A stretch of 64,000 bases of DNA from Gordoniibacillus kamchatkensis (GTDB lineage Bacteria > Bacillota > Bacilli > Paenibacillales > NBRC-103111). The stretch lies in assembly GCF_000829455.1 (NCBI RefSeq), contig NZ_JXAK01000026.1, positions 1-64,000 on the forward strand, read 5' to 3'. Shown one piece after another: positions 1 to 9,045 of the stretch. The translations under genes and the position numbers were made by a program. Each line of letters begins with the position of its first letter. The stretch's first letter is position 1. Below the pieces are notes generated by a model, which saw only the letters and a list, made by a program, of their open reading frames with translations, was not told the DNA's origin and did no database searches.

Positions 1-906
1 GAATGACGGGATAGTCGCGGGAACGATCGCTTCGTAAATGTAACGGCCGACCCCGGGCCATGCGAAAATCGTTTCCGTCAGCACTGCGCCGCCGAGCAGC
101 AAGCCGGTCTGCAGGCCGATGACGGTAAGAACCGGAATGAGGGCGTTTTTGAGCGCGTGCTTATAGATGACGAAAAATTGCGACACCCCTTTGGCGCGGG
201 CTGTCCGAATGAAATCGGAGCGGAGCACTTCGAGCATGCTGGATCTTGTCATGCGCGCGATAATCGCCATCGGGATCGTACCAAGCGCGATGCCCGGCAA
301 TATCAAATGTTTGATGACCGTCCACACTTGATCCATGCGCCCGGAAATGAAAGCGTCGATCATGTACAAATTGGTAACGGCCTCGATCGGATCGCGCGCA
401 TCTACCCGTCCAATGGACGGCAGCCACTGCAGCTTCAGCGCGAACAGCCACTGCTCCATGAGACCGAGCCAAAAGACGGGCATCGATACGCCGATGAGAG
501 CGATAAGCATGCTGGCAAAATCAAACCACGAATTTTGTCTCCACGCGCTTATGATGCCGGCGTTCACGCCGATGACGACGGCGATGAGCATGCTGACGAA
601 AGTGAGCTCCAGCGTTGCCGCCAAATATGGTTTCATTTCCTTGGCGATCGGTTCTTTGGTGCGAATGGAATTGCCAAGGTCGCCGTGAAGCAGATTGCCC
701 AAGTACGCGAAGTATTGGACAGCTGCAGGACGGTCGAGGCCCAGTTCCAGCCGGAGCGCCTGCTTCGCATCCTCGCTCGCCTTCTCGCCGAGAATCGTTT
801 CGGCCGGATCGCCGGGAATCGCGTGAATGATGGAAAAAACGATGATGGTCATGCCGAGCAGCACGGGCACAAGCTGGAGAAGTCGTCTCATCGTATAGGA
901 TACCAT
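1..906 (-). CDS. dppB: Dipeptide/oligopeptide ABC transporter permease (DppB/OppB type), partial
   Basis: Inner-membrane permease of a peptide importer. The protein begins with a hydrophobic segment after MRRLLQLVPVLLG, carries the family signature AIPGDPA in the first external loop and ends in the window at WPGVGRYIYEAIV, near the usual C-terminus. Start chosen at the ATG preceded by AGGTG eight bases away; an ATG at 924 is possible. It follows the binding-protein gene after a hairpin, and the partner permease probably lies off the window. The frame is odd at the very edge: after EAIV the reading frame gives PATIPSF, while the expected RDYPVI is encoded one frame over, so a base seems to be missing near position 28. 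Family assignment is firm; peptide specificity is inferred. Confidence 0.88.
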   Translation of the reverse strand, partial: MVSYTMRRLLQLVPVLLGMTIIVFSIIHAIPGDPAETILGEKASEDAKQALRLELGLDRPAAVQYFAYLGNLLHGDLGNSIRTKEPIAKEMKPYLAATLELTFVSMLIAVVIGVNAGIISAWRQNSWFDFASMLIALIGVSMPVFWLGLMEQWLFALKLQWLPSIGRVDARDPIEAVTNLYMIDAFISGRMDQVWTVIKHLILPGIALGTIPMAIIARMTRSSMLEVLRSDFIRTARAKGVSQFFVIYKHALKNALIPVLTVIGLQTGLLLGGAVLTETIFAWPGVGRYIYEAIVPATIPSF

Positions 907-941
907 ACCGGGTTCACCTGCCATTCTGAAGACGGTAAATA

Positions 942-966
942 GGGAGACAGGCGGCGCCTGCCTCCC
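942..966 (-). terminator. Intercistronic hairpin between binding-protein and permease genes
   Basis: An 11-bp stem with one G-T wobble (GGGAGGCAGGC pairing with GCCTGTCTCCC on the minus strand) and a 3-base loop lies just after dppA. There is no long T run, so it more likely stabilises the abundant dppA message or weakens read-through than ends transcription. Confidence 0.5.
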
Positions 967-992
967 CATGAACCGCTATCGAGCTCGCTTTA

Positions 993-2663
993 TTACTTGA
1001 AGGAGACTTTCTCGTACGATTCGCTTCCGGTCGGGGAAGGAACATACCCGTCAATGTTGGCCTTGCTGGCCAAAATCGGCGTAGAGTGCGCGATCGGTGC
1101 CCACGGCGCGTCGGCCTTGATGATTTCTTGCGCCTTTTTGTAGTTCTCGGTGCGCTTGGCCTGATCGGTCATCGCTTGCGCTTCGGAAAGCAGCTTGTGC
1201 ACCTCTTCGTTCATGTAGAACGACTTGTTGTTGCCGCCGGCGTTGTTTTTGTCAAGCAGCGCATACAGGAAGTTATCCGGGTCGCCGTTGTCGCCGTTCC
1301 AGCCGAGCATGTAGATGTCGTCCTTCTCGCCCTTCTTCGTATCGTCGAGGTATGTAGCCCATTCCGGGGATACGATCTTCGTTTTGACGCCGATTTTGGC
1401 AAAATCTTGCTGGATCGCTTCAGCCACTTTTTTGCCGTCCGGCATGTACGGACGCGCCACAGGCATAGCGTAGAACGTGTATTCGCCCGGGAGGCCGTTC
1501 GGGTAACCGGCGTCGGCCAGCAGCTTCTTGGCCTTTTCCAGATCGTAGTCGTAATCTTTAATGTCGTTGTTGTGGCCCCACAGCGATTTCGGCATCGGGT
1601 TCACCGCAGGCTCGGCATTGCCGCCGTAGAACGCCTGAATGATGGCCTTCTTATTGACGGCGTAGTTCAGCGCTACACGAACTTTCGCATCGTCGAACGG
1701 CTTATGCTTCAGGTTGAAGCCCACATAGCCGACGTTGAACGACGGACGATTGATCTTTTTCAGGTTTTTGTCCGCTTCGATGTTTTTCACGTCGTCCGGA
1801 TTCACGCCCTCGATCAGATCGAGCTCGCCGTTCTTCAAAGCGGTCAAACGGGCGGAGTTGTCCGGGATGGAGCGGATGATGATCTTGTTCAGCTTCGGGA
1901 AGCCTTGCTTCCAATAGTTCGGATTCTTTTCCAGCGTAATGGAGTCATTGCGCTTCCATTCTTTGAAAATGAATGCGCCGGTACCGACCGGTTCCGATTT
2001 GAATTTTTCCTTTTTCTCTTGAATCGCTTTTGGGCTGCCGATGCCGAAGGTAGGCATGGCAATGTTTTGCAGGAACGGCGCTTGCGGCTTGTTCAGCGTA
2101 AATTGCACCGTGTTCGGGTCGACCGCCTTGACTTCCTTAATGACGTCGTCCTTCGCGCCGCCGAACTGGGACGTGTAATAGTCGAAGGAGTCGCCTTGGA
2201 ATTTGTACGGGCTGTTCGGGTCTCTCCAACGGTTGAAGTTGAATACGACCGCATCGGCGTTGAAATCGGTGCCGTCATGAAATTTGACGCCTTTACGAAG
2301 ATTAAACGTATAAACGAGTCCGTCCGGGGATACTTTCCAGCTCTCGGCAAGGCCCGCCTGTACTTCCGTCGTGCCCTCCTTGTATTCGAGAAGAGTGTCG
2401 AAGATTTGATGCGTCGCTTTAAACGACTCGCCGTCCGTGACGATCGACGGATCGAGCGCTGCGGAATCCCCGCCGCGGCCGACAATAAGCGTGTCCTGCA
2501 CTTTCTTGGCGCCGCTGTCCGGCTTGGCGTCCGTTTTCGGAGCTTCCGTCTTGGGCGGCTCTGCCGTCTTCCCGCCGCCGCTGTTGCCGTTGCCGCTGCA
2601 TCCCGCCAGCACAAGCGAAGCTGCGAGCACGACTGCAGAGACGCCGGTTACCCATTTCTTCAT
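993..2663 (-). CDS. dppA: Peptide ABC transporter substrate-binding lipoprotein (SBP_bac_5)
   Basis: Extracellular lipoprotein that delivers di-/oligopeptides to the membrane permeases. The first 21 residues form a lipoprotein signal with lipobox LAGC, followed by a Gly/Ser/Lys-rich linker and a full-length family 5 solute-binding domain (about residues 55-545; total 556, normal for the family). Family hallmarks seen are KFHDGTDFNADAVVFNFNR and the late GWNGDNGDPDNF segment. A GGGAGG site sits 7 bases before the ATG. It follows oppF and precedes dppB, so the operon order is ATPase, ATPase, binder, permease. Could also bind nickel or other small ligands, since family 5 members vary. Confidence 0.93.
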   Translation of the reverse strand: MKKWVTGVSAVVLAASLVLAGCSGNGNSGGGKTAEPPKTEAPKTDAKPDSGAKKVQDTLIVGRGGDSAALDPSIVTDGESFKATHQIFDTLLEYKEGTTEVQAGLAESWKVSPDGLVYTFNLRKGVKFHDGTDFNADAVVFNFNRWRDPNSPYKFQGDSFDYYTSQFGGAKDDVIKEVKAVDPNTVQFTLNKPQAPFLQNIAMPTFGIGSPKAIQEKKEKFKSEPVGTGAFIFKEWKRNDSITLEKNPNYWKQGFPKLNKIIIRSIPDNSARLTALKNGELDLIEGVNPDDVKNIEADKNLKKINRPSFNVGYVGFNLKHKPFDDAKVRVALNYAVNKKAIIQAFYGGNAEPAVNPMPKSLWGHNNDIKDYDYDLEKAKKLLADAGYPNGLPGEYTFYAMPVARPYMPDGKKVAEAIQQDFAKIGVKTKIVSPEWATYLDDTKKGEKDDIYMLGWNGDNGDPDNFLYALLDKNNAGGNNKSFYMNEEVHKLLSEAQAMTDQAKRTENYKKAQEIIKADAPWAPIAHSTPILASKANIDGYVPSPTGSESYEKVSFK

Positions 2664-2709
2664 AAAGCTGCCTCCCTTACATCTTTTTTATATGTCGCTC
2701 CACTCCGGA

Positions 2710-3678
2710 TTACGGGTAGAGGTGACACGCAACCTGATGACCTTCCGCCGTACGCTTCAAAACCGGCCTTTCTTGCTTGCAGCGCTCGAACGCGGCAGGA
2801 CAGCGCGTATGGAACGCGCAGCCTTGGGGCGCATTGGCAGGGCTCGGCACATCGCCTTCCAAAATGATGCGCTCCTTTTGCACGAACGGGTCGGGAACCG
2901 GCGCGGCGGACAGAAGCGCTTGCGTGTACGGGTGCTTCGGCTCCCGGTACAGCGGCGCTTTGTCCGCTAGCTCCACGATTCGGCCCAAGTACATGACCGC
3001 GACGCGGTCGCAAAAATGTTTGATAACGCTTAAGTCATGCGCGATAAATATGTAGGTGAGTCCGAAATTGCGCTGCAGCTCCTGCATCAGGTTCAAAATT
3101 TGCGACTGAATGGACACGTCGAGCGCGGAAACGGGTTCGTCTGCAACAATAAGCTTCGGATTGAGCGCCAAAGCTCTCGCGATGGCGATGCGCTGCCGCT
3201 GGCCGCCGGAAAACTGGTGCGGGTAGCGGTCCAGCTGCGAGCCGTTCAGTCCGACGACCTCCATCAGCTCGAGCACCTTGTCCTGCCGTTCCTTCTTGCC
3301 CGCGGTGCCGTGCACGACAAACGGTTCCTCCAGTATGCGCCGCACCGAATGGCGCGGGTTCAGCGAAGCGAACGGATCCTGGAACACGATCTGCATATTG
3401 CGGCGCATGTCCCGAAGCTGCGAGTCCGTCGCCTCCGTCACGTCCTGGCCGTCAAACACGACCTTCCCTTCGGTCGGCTCGATCAGCCTCAAAATCGATC
3501 TTCCCGCCGTCGATTTGCCGCAGCCGCTTTCGCCGACAATCCCGAACGTCTCGCCCTCGCGAACGCTGAAGCTGACGTCGTCGACCGCCTTGACATAGCC
3601 TGTTACGCGCTGCCAAAACCCGGTACGGATCGGAAAATACGTCTTCAAATGTTCGACTTCCAGCACATGCTTCGTCAT
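2710..3678 (-). CDS. oppF: Oligopeptide ABC transporter ATP-binding protein (OppF/DppF)
   Basis: Cytoplasmic ATPase that powers peptide import. Walker [10 protein letters not shown] is at residues 49-57, the ABC signature SGGQRQRIAIARA near 160, Walker B LIVADEP follows, and the C-terminal oligopeptide-transporter extension includes the Cys-containing motif CAFHTRCP. The 322-residue length is normal for OppF/DppF. Its ATG overlaps the end of oppD by four bases, which implies translational coupling and heterodimer formation with OppD. Confidence 0.93.
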   Translation of the reverse strand: MTKHVLEVEHLKTYFPIRTGFWQRVTGYVKAVDDVSFSVREGETFGIVGESGCGKSTAGRSILRLIEPTEGKVVFDGQDVTEATDSQLRDMRRNMQIVFQDPFASLNPRHSVRRILEEPFVVHGTAGKKERQDKVLELMEVVGLNGSQLDRYPHQFSGGQRQRIAIARALALNPKLIVADEPVSALDVSIQSQILNLMQELQRNFGLTYIFIAHDLSVIKHFCDRVAVMYLGRIVELADKAPLYREPKHPYTQALLSAAPVPDPFVQKERIILEGDVPSPANAPQGCAFHTRCPAAFERCKQERPVLKRTAEGHQVACHLYP

Positions 3679-4658
3679 CCCTCAGCGTCTCCTTGCTCCA
3701 GCCAGCACCGCGACCTGTGATCGTAATCGGCCAGCTTCAATTCCGGCATCAACTCATGGCATTTGTCCATGGCATGCTCGCATCTCGGGGCAAACCGGCA
3801 TCCTTGCGTAATCGAACCGGGCGAAGGAACGTTGCCGGGTATGGAATACAGTTGCTTTTGCTCGATGTCCATCCTCGGGATGGAGCGAATGAGCCCTTTC
3901 GTATACGGATGACGCGGATCCCGGAAAATGTCCTTCACCGGCCCTTCCTCCACCACTTTGCCCGCATACATGACCGCAACGCGGCTGCACATTTCGGCTA
4001 CGACGCCAAGGTCGTGCGTGATGAGCATAATGGCCGTTCCCGTCTCCCGATTGAGCTTCTTCATCAGATCGAGAATTTGGGCTTGAATCGTCACGTCGAG
4101 CGCCGTCGTCGGCTCGTCGGCGATGAGCAGCTCGGGCTCGCAGCATAAGGCGATCGCGATCATGACGCGCTGCCGCATCCCTCCCGACAAGCGGTGCGGA
4201 TATTCGTCCACAATCTGTTCGGGACGGGGAATCCCGACTCGGTTGAGCATGTCGATCGTGTACAGCCGCGTGTGCTTGCGGCTTGCTTTGCGATGAAGGC
4301 GGTACGCCTCCCCGATCTGCTCCCCCACTGTCAGCAGCGGGTTGAGGGAAGTCATCGGCTCTTGAAAGATCATCGAAATTTCGTTGCCGCGAAGCATTTT
4401 CATCCGTTTTTCTTTGGCCGTCGTCAGCTCCTCGTCTTTATAACGAATAGAGCCGCCGGCAATTTTGCCGGGAGGCTGAGGGATGAGCTTCATGATCGAG
4501 AGCGACGTAACGCTTTTGCCGCAGCCCGATTCCCCGACGACGCCCAAAATTTCGCCTTTCCGTATGTATAAGTCGACGCCGTCGACGGCGGGTACTTCGC
4601 CGCGATCCGTCAAGAAATGTGTCTGGAGATCCCGGATTTCCAGTAACACGTCTTTCAC
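3675..4658 (-). CDS. oppD: Oligopeptide ABC transporter ATP-binding protein (OppD/DppD)
   Basis: Second ATPase of the peptide importer. It has Walker A GESGCGKS, a Q-loop region [13 protein letters not shown], the signature [12 protein letters not shown], Walker B LLIADEP and the OppD/F C-terminal Cys motif [11 protein letters not shown]. It is the first gene of the operon and overlaps oppF by four bases. The start is uncertain: a TTG at 4679 has no ribosome site, whereas the GTG used here lies 12 bases after GAGGGGG, a little far. A sigma-A-like promoter is visible upstream. Confidence 0.9.
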   Translation of the reverse strand: MKDVLLEIRDLQTHFLTDRGEVPAVDGVDLYIRKGEILGVVGESGCGKSVTSLSIMKLIPQPPGKIAGGSIRYKDEELTTAKEKRMKMLRGNEISMIFQEPMTSLNPLLTVGEQIGEAYRLHRKASRKHTRLYTIDMLNRVGIPRPEQIVDEYPHRLSGGMRQRVMIAIALCCEPELLIADEPTTALDVTIQAQILDLMKKLNRETGTAIMLITHDLGVVAEMCSRVAVMYAGKVVEEGPVKDIFRDPRHPYTKGLIRSIPRMDIEQKQLYSIPGNVPSPGSITQGCRFAPRCEHAMDKCHELMPELKLADYDHRSRCWLEQGDAEG

Positions 4659-4833
4659 TTTGCTGTCGGTCCCCCTCAATTAACAGATGCCGCTGAAATA
4701 GAAATGAAATTAGTGGATGTAAGCGCATTCAGAATTTTTGTTAAACATATTGTGCTTGAAGGGAATGCGGAACGAGTCCGTAATGAAAGAGGCAGCTTCG
4801 TGTGGAATTAATTGACAATTGGTTATTTATTAT

Positions 4834-4863
4834 ATTGTAAAGCTTTATTTTCCAATTCGTCAA
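4834..4863 (-). promoter_or_regulatory. Candidate sigma-A promoter of the peptide transporter operon
   Basis: On the minus strand TTGACG is separated by 18 bases from TACAAT, followed by an AT-rich stretch, about 175 bases upstream of oppD and downstream of the aspA terminator. The long leader to oppD shows no recognisable riboswitch. Confidence 0.5.
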
Positions 4864-4890
4864 CAGAAAAGGTTGAAAAATCTATAAATT

Positions 4891-4933
4891 CAAAATAGAC
4901 CTTATTCCGGCAGGCGGAATAAGGTCTATTTTG
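4891..4933 (-). terminator. Rho-independent terminator after aspA
   Basis: A perfect 19-bp inverted repeat (arm CAAAATAGACCTTATTCCG, 5-base loop) begins 8 bases after the aspA stop. The AT-rich outer stem gives U-rich ends on both strands. Confidence 0.85.
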
Positions 4934-4940
4934 GTAACAA

Positions 4941-6368
4941 TCATTGCTTGATCAACAAACTTGCGCCGGCGATGCCCGGCTTGGTCATTTCATAAGGATC
5001 GAGAATAAGATCGAGCTCGTCCTCCGTCAACACCTGATAAAGCAGGCACAATTCGCGGACGGACTTGCCGGTGGTGATCGCCTCACGGGCGATTCTCGCC
5101 GCCGTTTCGTAGCCGAGATGCGGATTGAGGGCGGTGATGATTCCGACGCTTTGCTCCACATTGGTCCGGCATGTTTCGACGTTCGCTTCGATCCCGTCCA
5201 AGCAATGCGTTCGGAACACTTGGAACACGTTCGTCATCATGCTCAGCGACTGCAGCAAATTGAATACGAGCACCGGCTCCATCACGTTGAGCTCCAGCTG
5301 CCCCGCTTCGGACGCGAGACAAATGGTGTGATCGTTGCCGATCACTTGAAACGCCACCTGGTTCACGACTTCGCACATAACCGGATTGACTTTGCCCGGC
5401 ATGATCGACGAACCCGGCTGACGCGACGGCAGGCTGATTTCTCCCAGTCCCGCGCGCGGACCGGAAGCGAGCAGGCGTAGATCGTTCGCTACTTTGGACA
5501 TGTTGATCATGCAAATTTTCAGGGCAGCCGACACTTCGGTGTAGGCGTCCGTGTTTTGCGTGGCGTCGACCATATGTTCCGCGCTGCGCAGCGGGTACCC
5601 GCTGATCTCGGCCAAGCGCTCCACCGCCTTGCGGATGTAGCGGGGATCGGCGTTGAGGCCGGTCCCCACCGCCGTCGCTCCCATGTTGACCTCGTACAGA
5701 TGCTCCTTCGTTTGCCGGATCCGCTTGATGTCCCGCTCCAGCGCTTTGCCGTAAGCGGCAAATTCCTGGCCGAGCCGGATCGGCACCGCATCCTGCAAAT
5801 GCGTCCGGCCCATTTTGATGACGTGGTCGAACTGCTGCGCCTTGGCCCGGAACGACTCGAGCAAAGCTTCCATCGCGATGAGCAGCTTATCGATCAGCAT
5901 GAGCGAGGCGATATGCACCGCTGTAGGAAACGCATCGTTCGTAGACTGAGCTTTGTTTACGTGCGAATTCGGGCTCAGCAGGAAATAGTCGCCCTTCGCC
6001 TCTCCCAGCAGCTCCAGCGCGCGGTTGGCGATCACCTCGTTGGCGTTCATGTTGAGCGACGTGCCCGCTCCGCCCTGGATCGGGTCGACGATAAACTGAT
6101 CGTGCCATTTGCCGGCGACAATCTCTTCGGCCGCCTTGACGATCACGCCTGCGAGACGCGGATTCAGCTGCTTTACTTCCATGTTGGCCAAAGCGGCAGC
6201 CTTCTTCACCATCGCCAAAGCAACGATCAATTCCTCGCGAATCCGGTAGCCGGTAATCGGGAAATTTTCAACCGCCCGCAAAGTTTGAATGCCATAGTAC
6301 GCATGCGACGGCACTTCTTTCTCGCCCAGAAAATCTTTCTCGGTCCGCACGTTGCCGCTCGTCGCCAT
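4941..6368 (-). CDS. aspA: Aspartate ammonia-lyase
   Basis: Cytosolic enzyme converting L-aspartate to fumarate and ammonia. The fumarase/aspartase superfamily signature SSIMPGKVNPV (near residue 320), an internal GRTHLQDAVPIRLGQE block and a TGKSVRELC C-terminal segment identify aspartase rather than fumarase or argininosuccinase; 475 residues is typical. Its CAGG ribosome site overlaps the end of rocA, with 6 bases between the genes, so it is the last gene of a proline dehydrogenase-P5C dehydrogenase-aspartase unit closed by a strong terminator. The pairing suggests coordinated use of proline and aspartate as carbon and nitrogen sources; this role is inferred. Confidence 0.95.
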   Translation of the reverse strand: MATSGNVRTEKDFLGEKEVPSHAYYGIQTLRAVENFPITGYRIREELIVALAMVKKAAALANMEVKQLNPRLAGVIVKAAEEIVAGKWHDQFIVDPIQGGAGTSLNMNANEVIANRALELLGEAKGDYFLLSPNSHVNKAQSTNDAFPTAVHIASLMLIDKLLIAMEALLESFRAKAQQFDHVIKMGRTHLQDAVPIRLGQEFAAYGKALERDIKRIRQTKEHLYEVNMGATAVGTGLNADPRYIRKAVERLAEISGYPLRSAEHMVDATQNTDAYTEVSAALKICMINMSKVANDLRLLASGPRAGLGEISLPSRQPGSSIMPGKVNPVMCEVVNQVAFQVIGNDHTICLASEAGQLELNVMEPVLVFNLLQSLSMMTNVFQVFRTHCLDGIEANVETCRTNVEQSVGIITALNPHLGYETAARIAREAITTGKSVRELCLLYQVLTEDELDLILDPYEMTKPGIAGASLLIKQ

Positions 6369-6374
6369 GATGGA

Positions 6375-7943
6375 TTACCTGACCTTTCTGGACGTAGCTT
6401 TCGCTTGGGTAAAGAGCAGCAAGTAGTCGTGGCCGCCGGCTTTCGAATCCGTGCCGGACATGTTGAATCCGCCGAACGGATGAACCCCGACAAGCGCTCC
6501 CGTGCACTTCCGGTTCACATACAGATTGCCGCAATGCATTTCCTCCAGCGCAGCTGCGATCCGGTCTTCGTCCGAAGAGAAGAAGGAACCGGTCAACCCG
6601 AACTCCGTATCGTTGTACATCGCAATCGCTTCCCGCCAATCTTTGGCTTTCGCCATCGCCAGCACCGGCCCGAAAATTTCTTCCTGCATGATGCGGGCTT
6701 TGCCGTCCACGTCGGCGAATACCGTCGGCTGGATGTAATAGCCGTCGCCGCCGGCCTTCGCTCCGCCGGCAACGAGCCGTCCTTCGCCTTTGCCGATTTC
6801 GATGTACTCCAAAATTTTGTCGTACGAGTTTTTGTCAATGACCGGCCCGACGGCATAATTGTGCTCGGGCAGCCCGATCTCCAGCTTTTGCGTAAGCGCG
6901 GCGACTTTGCTCACCAATTCGTCGTACACGGGCTCCACCACGATCGCCCGCGAACCGGCCGAGCATTTTTGCCCTTGGAAGCCGAATGCCGAAGCGACGA
7001 TCGCCGCCGCGGCAGCGTCGAGATCGGCCGTCTCGTCGACGACGATGCCGTCCTTGCCGCCCATTTCCGCGACTACGCGCTTGATCCAAATTTGTCCCGG
7101 AGCGGTTTCTGCCGCGAGCCGGTTTATGCGCAGGCCGACTTCTTTCGAGCCGGTGAAGCTGATGAACCGCGTCTTCGGATGCGCCGTCAAATAGTCGCCG
7201 ATTTCCGCGCCGCTACCGGGGACGAAGTTGATGACGCCGGCGGGAAGCCCGATTTCCTCCATGAGCGCCACGAATTGATAAGCGATTACAGGCGTTGTGG
7301 AAGCCGGCTTCAGCACTACGGTGTTGCCGGATACAACGGCTGCCGTCGTCATGCCGACACAAATCGCCAGCGGAAAATTCCACGGCGGAATAACGACCCC
7401 GACGCCGAGCGGAATGTAGGTCAGACGGTTGTCCTCGCCGGCGATTTTCGTCAGCGGCTGATGAACGTTCGTCTCGCTCAGGCGGATCATTTCCCTGGCG
7501 TAAAACTCCATAAAGTCGATCGCTTCCGCCGTATCCGCATCCGCCTCGGCCCAGTTTTTCCCCGCTTCCAGCACCATCCATGCGGAAAATTCATGCTTGC
7601 GCCGGCGCATCAGCTCCGCTGCTTTCAACAAGTATTCGGCGCGCTCTGTTGCCGGCACCTTTTTCCACGTTTCGAACGTCTTCAGCGCCTCTTGCATCGC
7701 TTGTTCCGCCAGCTGCTGCGTCGCTTTGCTCATGTTGCCAATCACTTCGCCGGTGTTGCCCGGGTTGATGGAGACGATTTTGGCATCCGTCACGATTTTT
7801 TCGGCGCCGATATGAAGCGGATAGTCGCGGCCCAGCTCCTGTTTTACTTTGGCTATTGCCGCTTGCATCGCCTGTTTGTTTTCTTCCTTTGTGAAATCGG
7901 TGAACGGTTCGTTTTTGAACGGGCCTACTGTCGTTGTCATCAT
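6375..7943 (-). CDS. rocA: 1-pyrroline-5-carboxylate dehydrogenase
   Basis: NAD-dependent aldehyde dehydrogenase that oxidises P5C/glutamate semialdehyde to glutamate, the second step of proline and arginine catabolism. The fold is shown by the nucleotide-binding FTGSKEVG, the Glu of AEMGGKDG (near 291) and the catalytic Cys in GQKCSAGSR (near 325). The C-terminus contains FGGFNMSGTDSKAGG, typical of RocA/PruA-like enzymes, and 522 residues is close to the Bacillus enzyme. It lies 17 bases after proline dehydrogenase. Either of two adjacent ATGs may be the start. Confidence 0.94.
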   Translation of the reverse strand: MMTTTVGPFKNEPFTDFTKEENKQAMQAAIAKVKQELGRDYPLHIGAEKIVTDAKIVSINPGNTGEVIGNMSKATQQLAEQAMQEALKTFETWKKVPATERAEYLLKAAELMRRRKHEFSAWMVLEAGKNWAEADADTAEAIDFMEFYAREMIRLSETNVHQPLTKIAGEDNRLTYIPLGVGVVIPPWNFPLAICVGMTTAAVVSGNTVVLKPASTTPVIAYQFVALMEEIGLPAGVINFVPGSGAEIGDYLTAHPKTRFISFTGSKEVGLRINRLAAETAPGQIWIKRVVAEMGGKDGIVVDETADLDAAAAAIVASAFGFQGQKCSAGSRAIVVEPVYDELVSKVAALTQKLEIGLPEHNYAVGPVIDKNSYDKILEYIEIGKGEGRLVAGGAKAGGDGYYIQPTVFADVDGKARIMQEEIFGPVLAMAKAKDWREAIAMYNDTEFGLTGSFFSSDEDRIAAALEEMHCGNLYVNRKCTGALVGVHPFGGFNMSGTDSKAGGHDYLLLFTQAKATSRKVR

Positions 7944-7960
7944 CTTCTATCACGTCTCCT

Positions 7961-8875
7961 CTACTTGAACAAATTTTTGAGCACAAACCATACGTTGGCG
8001 GGGCGTTCGGCCAAACGTCTCATGAAATAGCCGAACCAGTCGACGCCGTAAGGGACGTACACGCGGACTTTGTATCCTTCCTGCACGAGCCGGCGCTGCA
8101 AATCTTCGCGGATGCCGTACAGCATCTGAAATTCGAAGCGGTCGCCAGGAATGCCGCGCTCGCGAATATACCGCTTGGCGTCCTCGATGATCTGCTCGTC
8201 GTGACTGGCGATCGCCGTGTAGTTTCCATTGTCCAGATGCAGCTTGATCAGCTTTTTGTAGTTGGCGTCCACATCCGCTTTGTCCGGGAAAGCGACTTCC
8301 GCAGGCTCCTTGTACGCCCCTTTCACCAGGCGCAAGTTGGCGCGAATGTCGTTCAAGTCGCGGATGTCTTGTTCCGAACGGTACAAATACGCCTGGATGA
8401 CGGTTCCAACGTTATCGTATTCCTGGCGCAGCTCGCGGAGTATGTCCAGCGTAACCTGGCAGTGGGAATAGTCCTCCATATCGATGCGGACGAAATTGCC
8501 GCGGGACTTCGCACAAGCCAAAATAGAGCGCATATGCTGCATACACAGCTCCTTGCTGATGTCGAGCCCGAGCGAAGTCATTTTCAGCGACAGGTTGGCG
8601 TTTACCCCGGCCTCTGCAATCGCTTCCAATGTTTTGATACACATCTCTGCCGCTTCTCTCGCCTCCGCTTCGCTGCTCACGAACTCGCCCAGATGGTCGA
8701 GCGTCGCGATTCTGCCGTCGGCGTTCAGCGTCCGCACCGCCTCTATCGCTTGCCGGATCGTCTCGCCCGCGACGAACCGGCCGGCTCCGAAGCGCAAGCC
8801 GTACCTTTTCGCCAGCTTGTGCGCGGCGGCATTTTTGCCCAGAGACTGGAACACGTTTCTCATCAATGTTTCCAT
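7961..8875 (-). CDS. Proline dehydrogenase (monofunctional, FAD)
   Basis: Oxidises L-proline to P5C with FAD, passing electrons to the membrane quinone pool. The short Firmicute/Deinococcus-type enzyme (304 residues) shows barrel strands with LRLVKGAYKEP, ASHDEQ, FEFQMLYGIRED and the C-terminal substrate helix YFMRRLAERPAN, all diagnostic for the PutA/ProDH barrel. A GGAGG site lies 7 bases before the ATG. It is the first gene of the unit with rocA and aspA. The upstream 170 bases contain a TATAAT-like box and several TTGTAY half-sites that could be operators, but I see no -24/-12 promoter. Confidence 0.93.
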   Translation of the reverse strand: METLMRNVFQSLGKNAAAHKLAKRYGLRFGAGRFVAGETIRQAIEAVRTLNADGRIATLDHLGEFVSSEAEAREAAEMCIKTLEAIAEAGVNANLSLKMTSLGLDISKELCMQHMRSILACAKSRGNFVRIDMEDYSHCQVTLDILRELRQEYDNVGTVIQAYLYRSEQDIRDLNDIRANLRLVKGAYKEPAEVAFPDKADVDANYKKLIKLHLDNGNYTAIASHDEQIIEDAKRYIRERGIPGDRFEFQMLYGIREDLQRRLVQEGYKVRVYVPYGVDWFGYFMRRLAERPANVWFVLKNLFK

Positions 8876-8995
8876 CTTGATGCCTCCGTCATATTCGGGG
8901 TGCAGTATTGTTCATTCCATGAACACTTTTGTATATTGTACGACTAAATTATACAATCGAGAACACATTTTGTATATACCCTGCAAAATAAAAAA

Positions 8996-9030
8996 CGCCC
9001 CGTCTGTCGGAAACCCGATCAGGCGGGGCG
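8996..9030 (-). terminator. Rho-independent terminator after the proline regulator gene
   Basis: An 11-bp GC-rich stem (CGCCCCG core, one G-T wobble) is followed on the minus strand by TTTTTTATTTT. It separates the regulator transcript from the proline dehydrogenase unit. Confidence 0.88.
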
Positions 9031-9045
9031 CTAACATAGCGCATC

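Noticed and set aside
1086-2867. A 593-codon plus-strand frame opposite dppA
   Set aside because: Its sequence is low-complexity Arg/Val/Phe shadow coding opposite a full solute-binding protein.
5556-8030. An 824-codon open frame on the plus strand opposite aspA, rocA and proline dehydrogenase
   Set aside because: It is antisense to three clear enzymes, is Arg/His-rich as expected for a GC-rich shadow, and has no ribosome site or domain.
8876-9000. A sigma-54 (-24/-12) promoter for the proline operon
   Set aside because: The best TGG...TGC pair has the wrong spacing. Only a weak TATAAT-like box is present.
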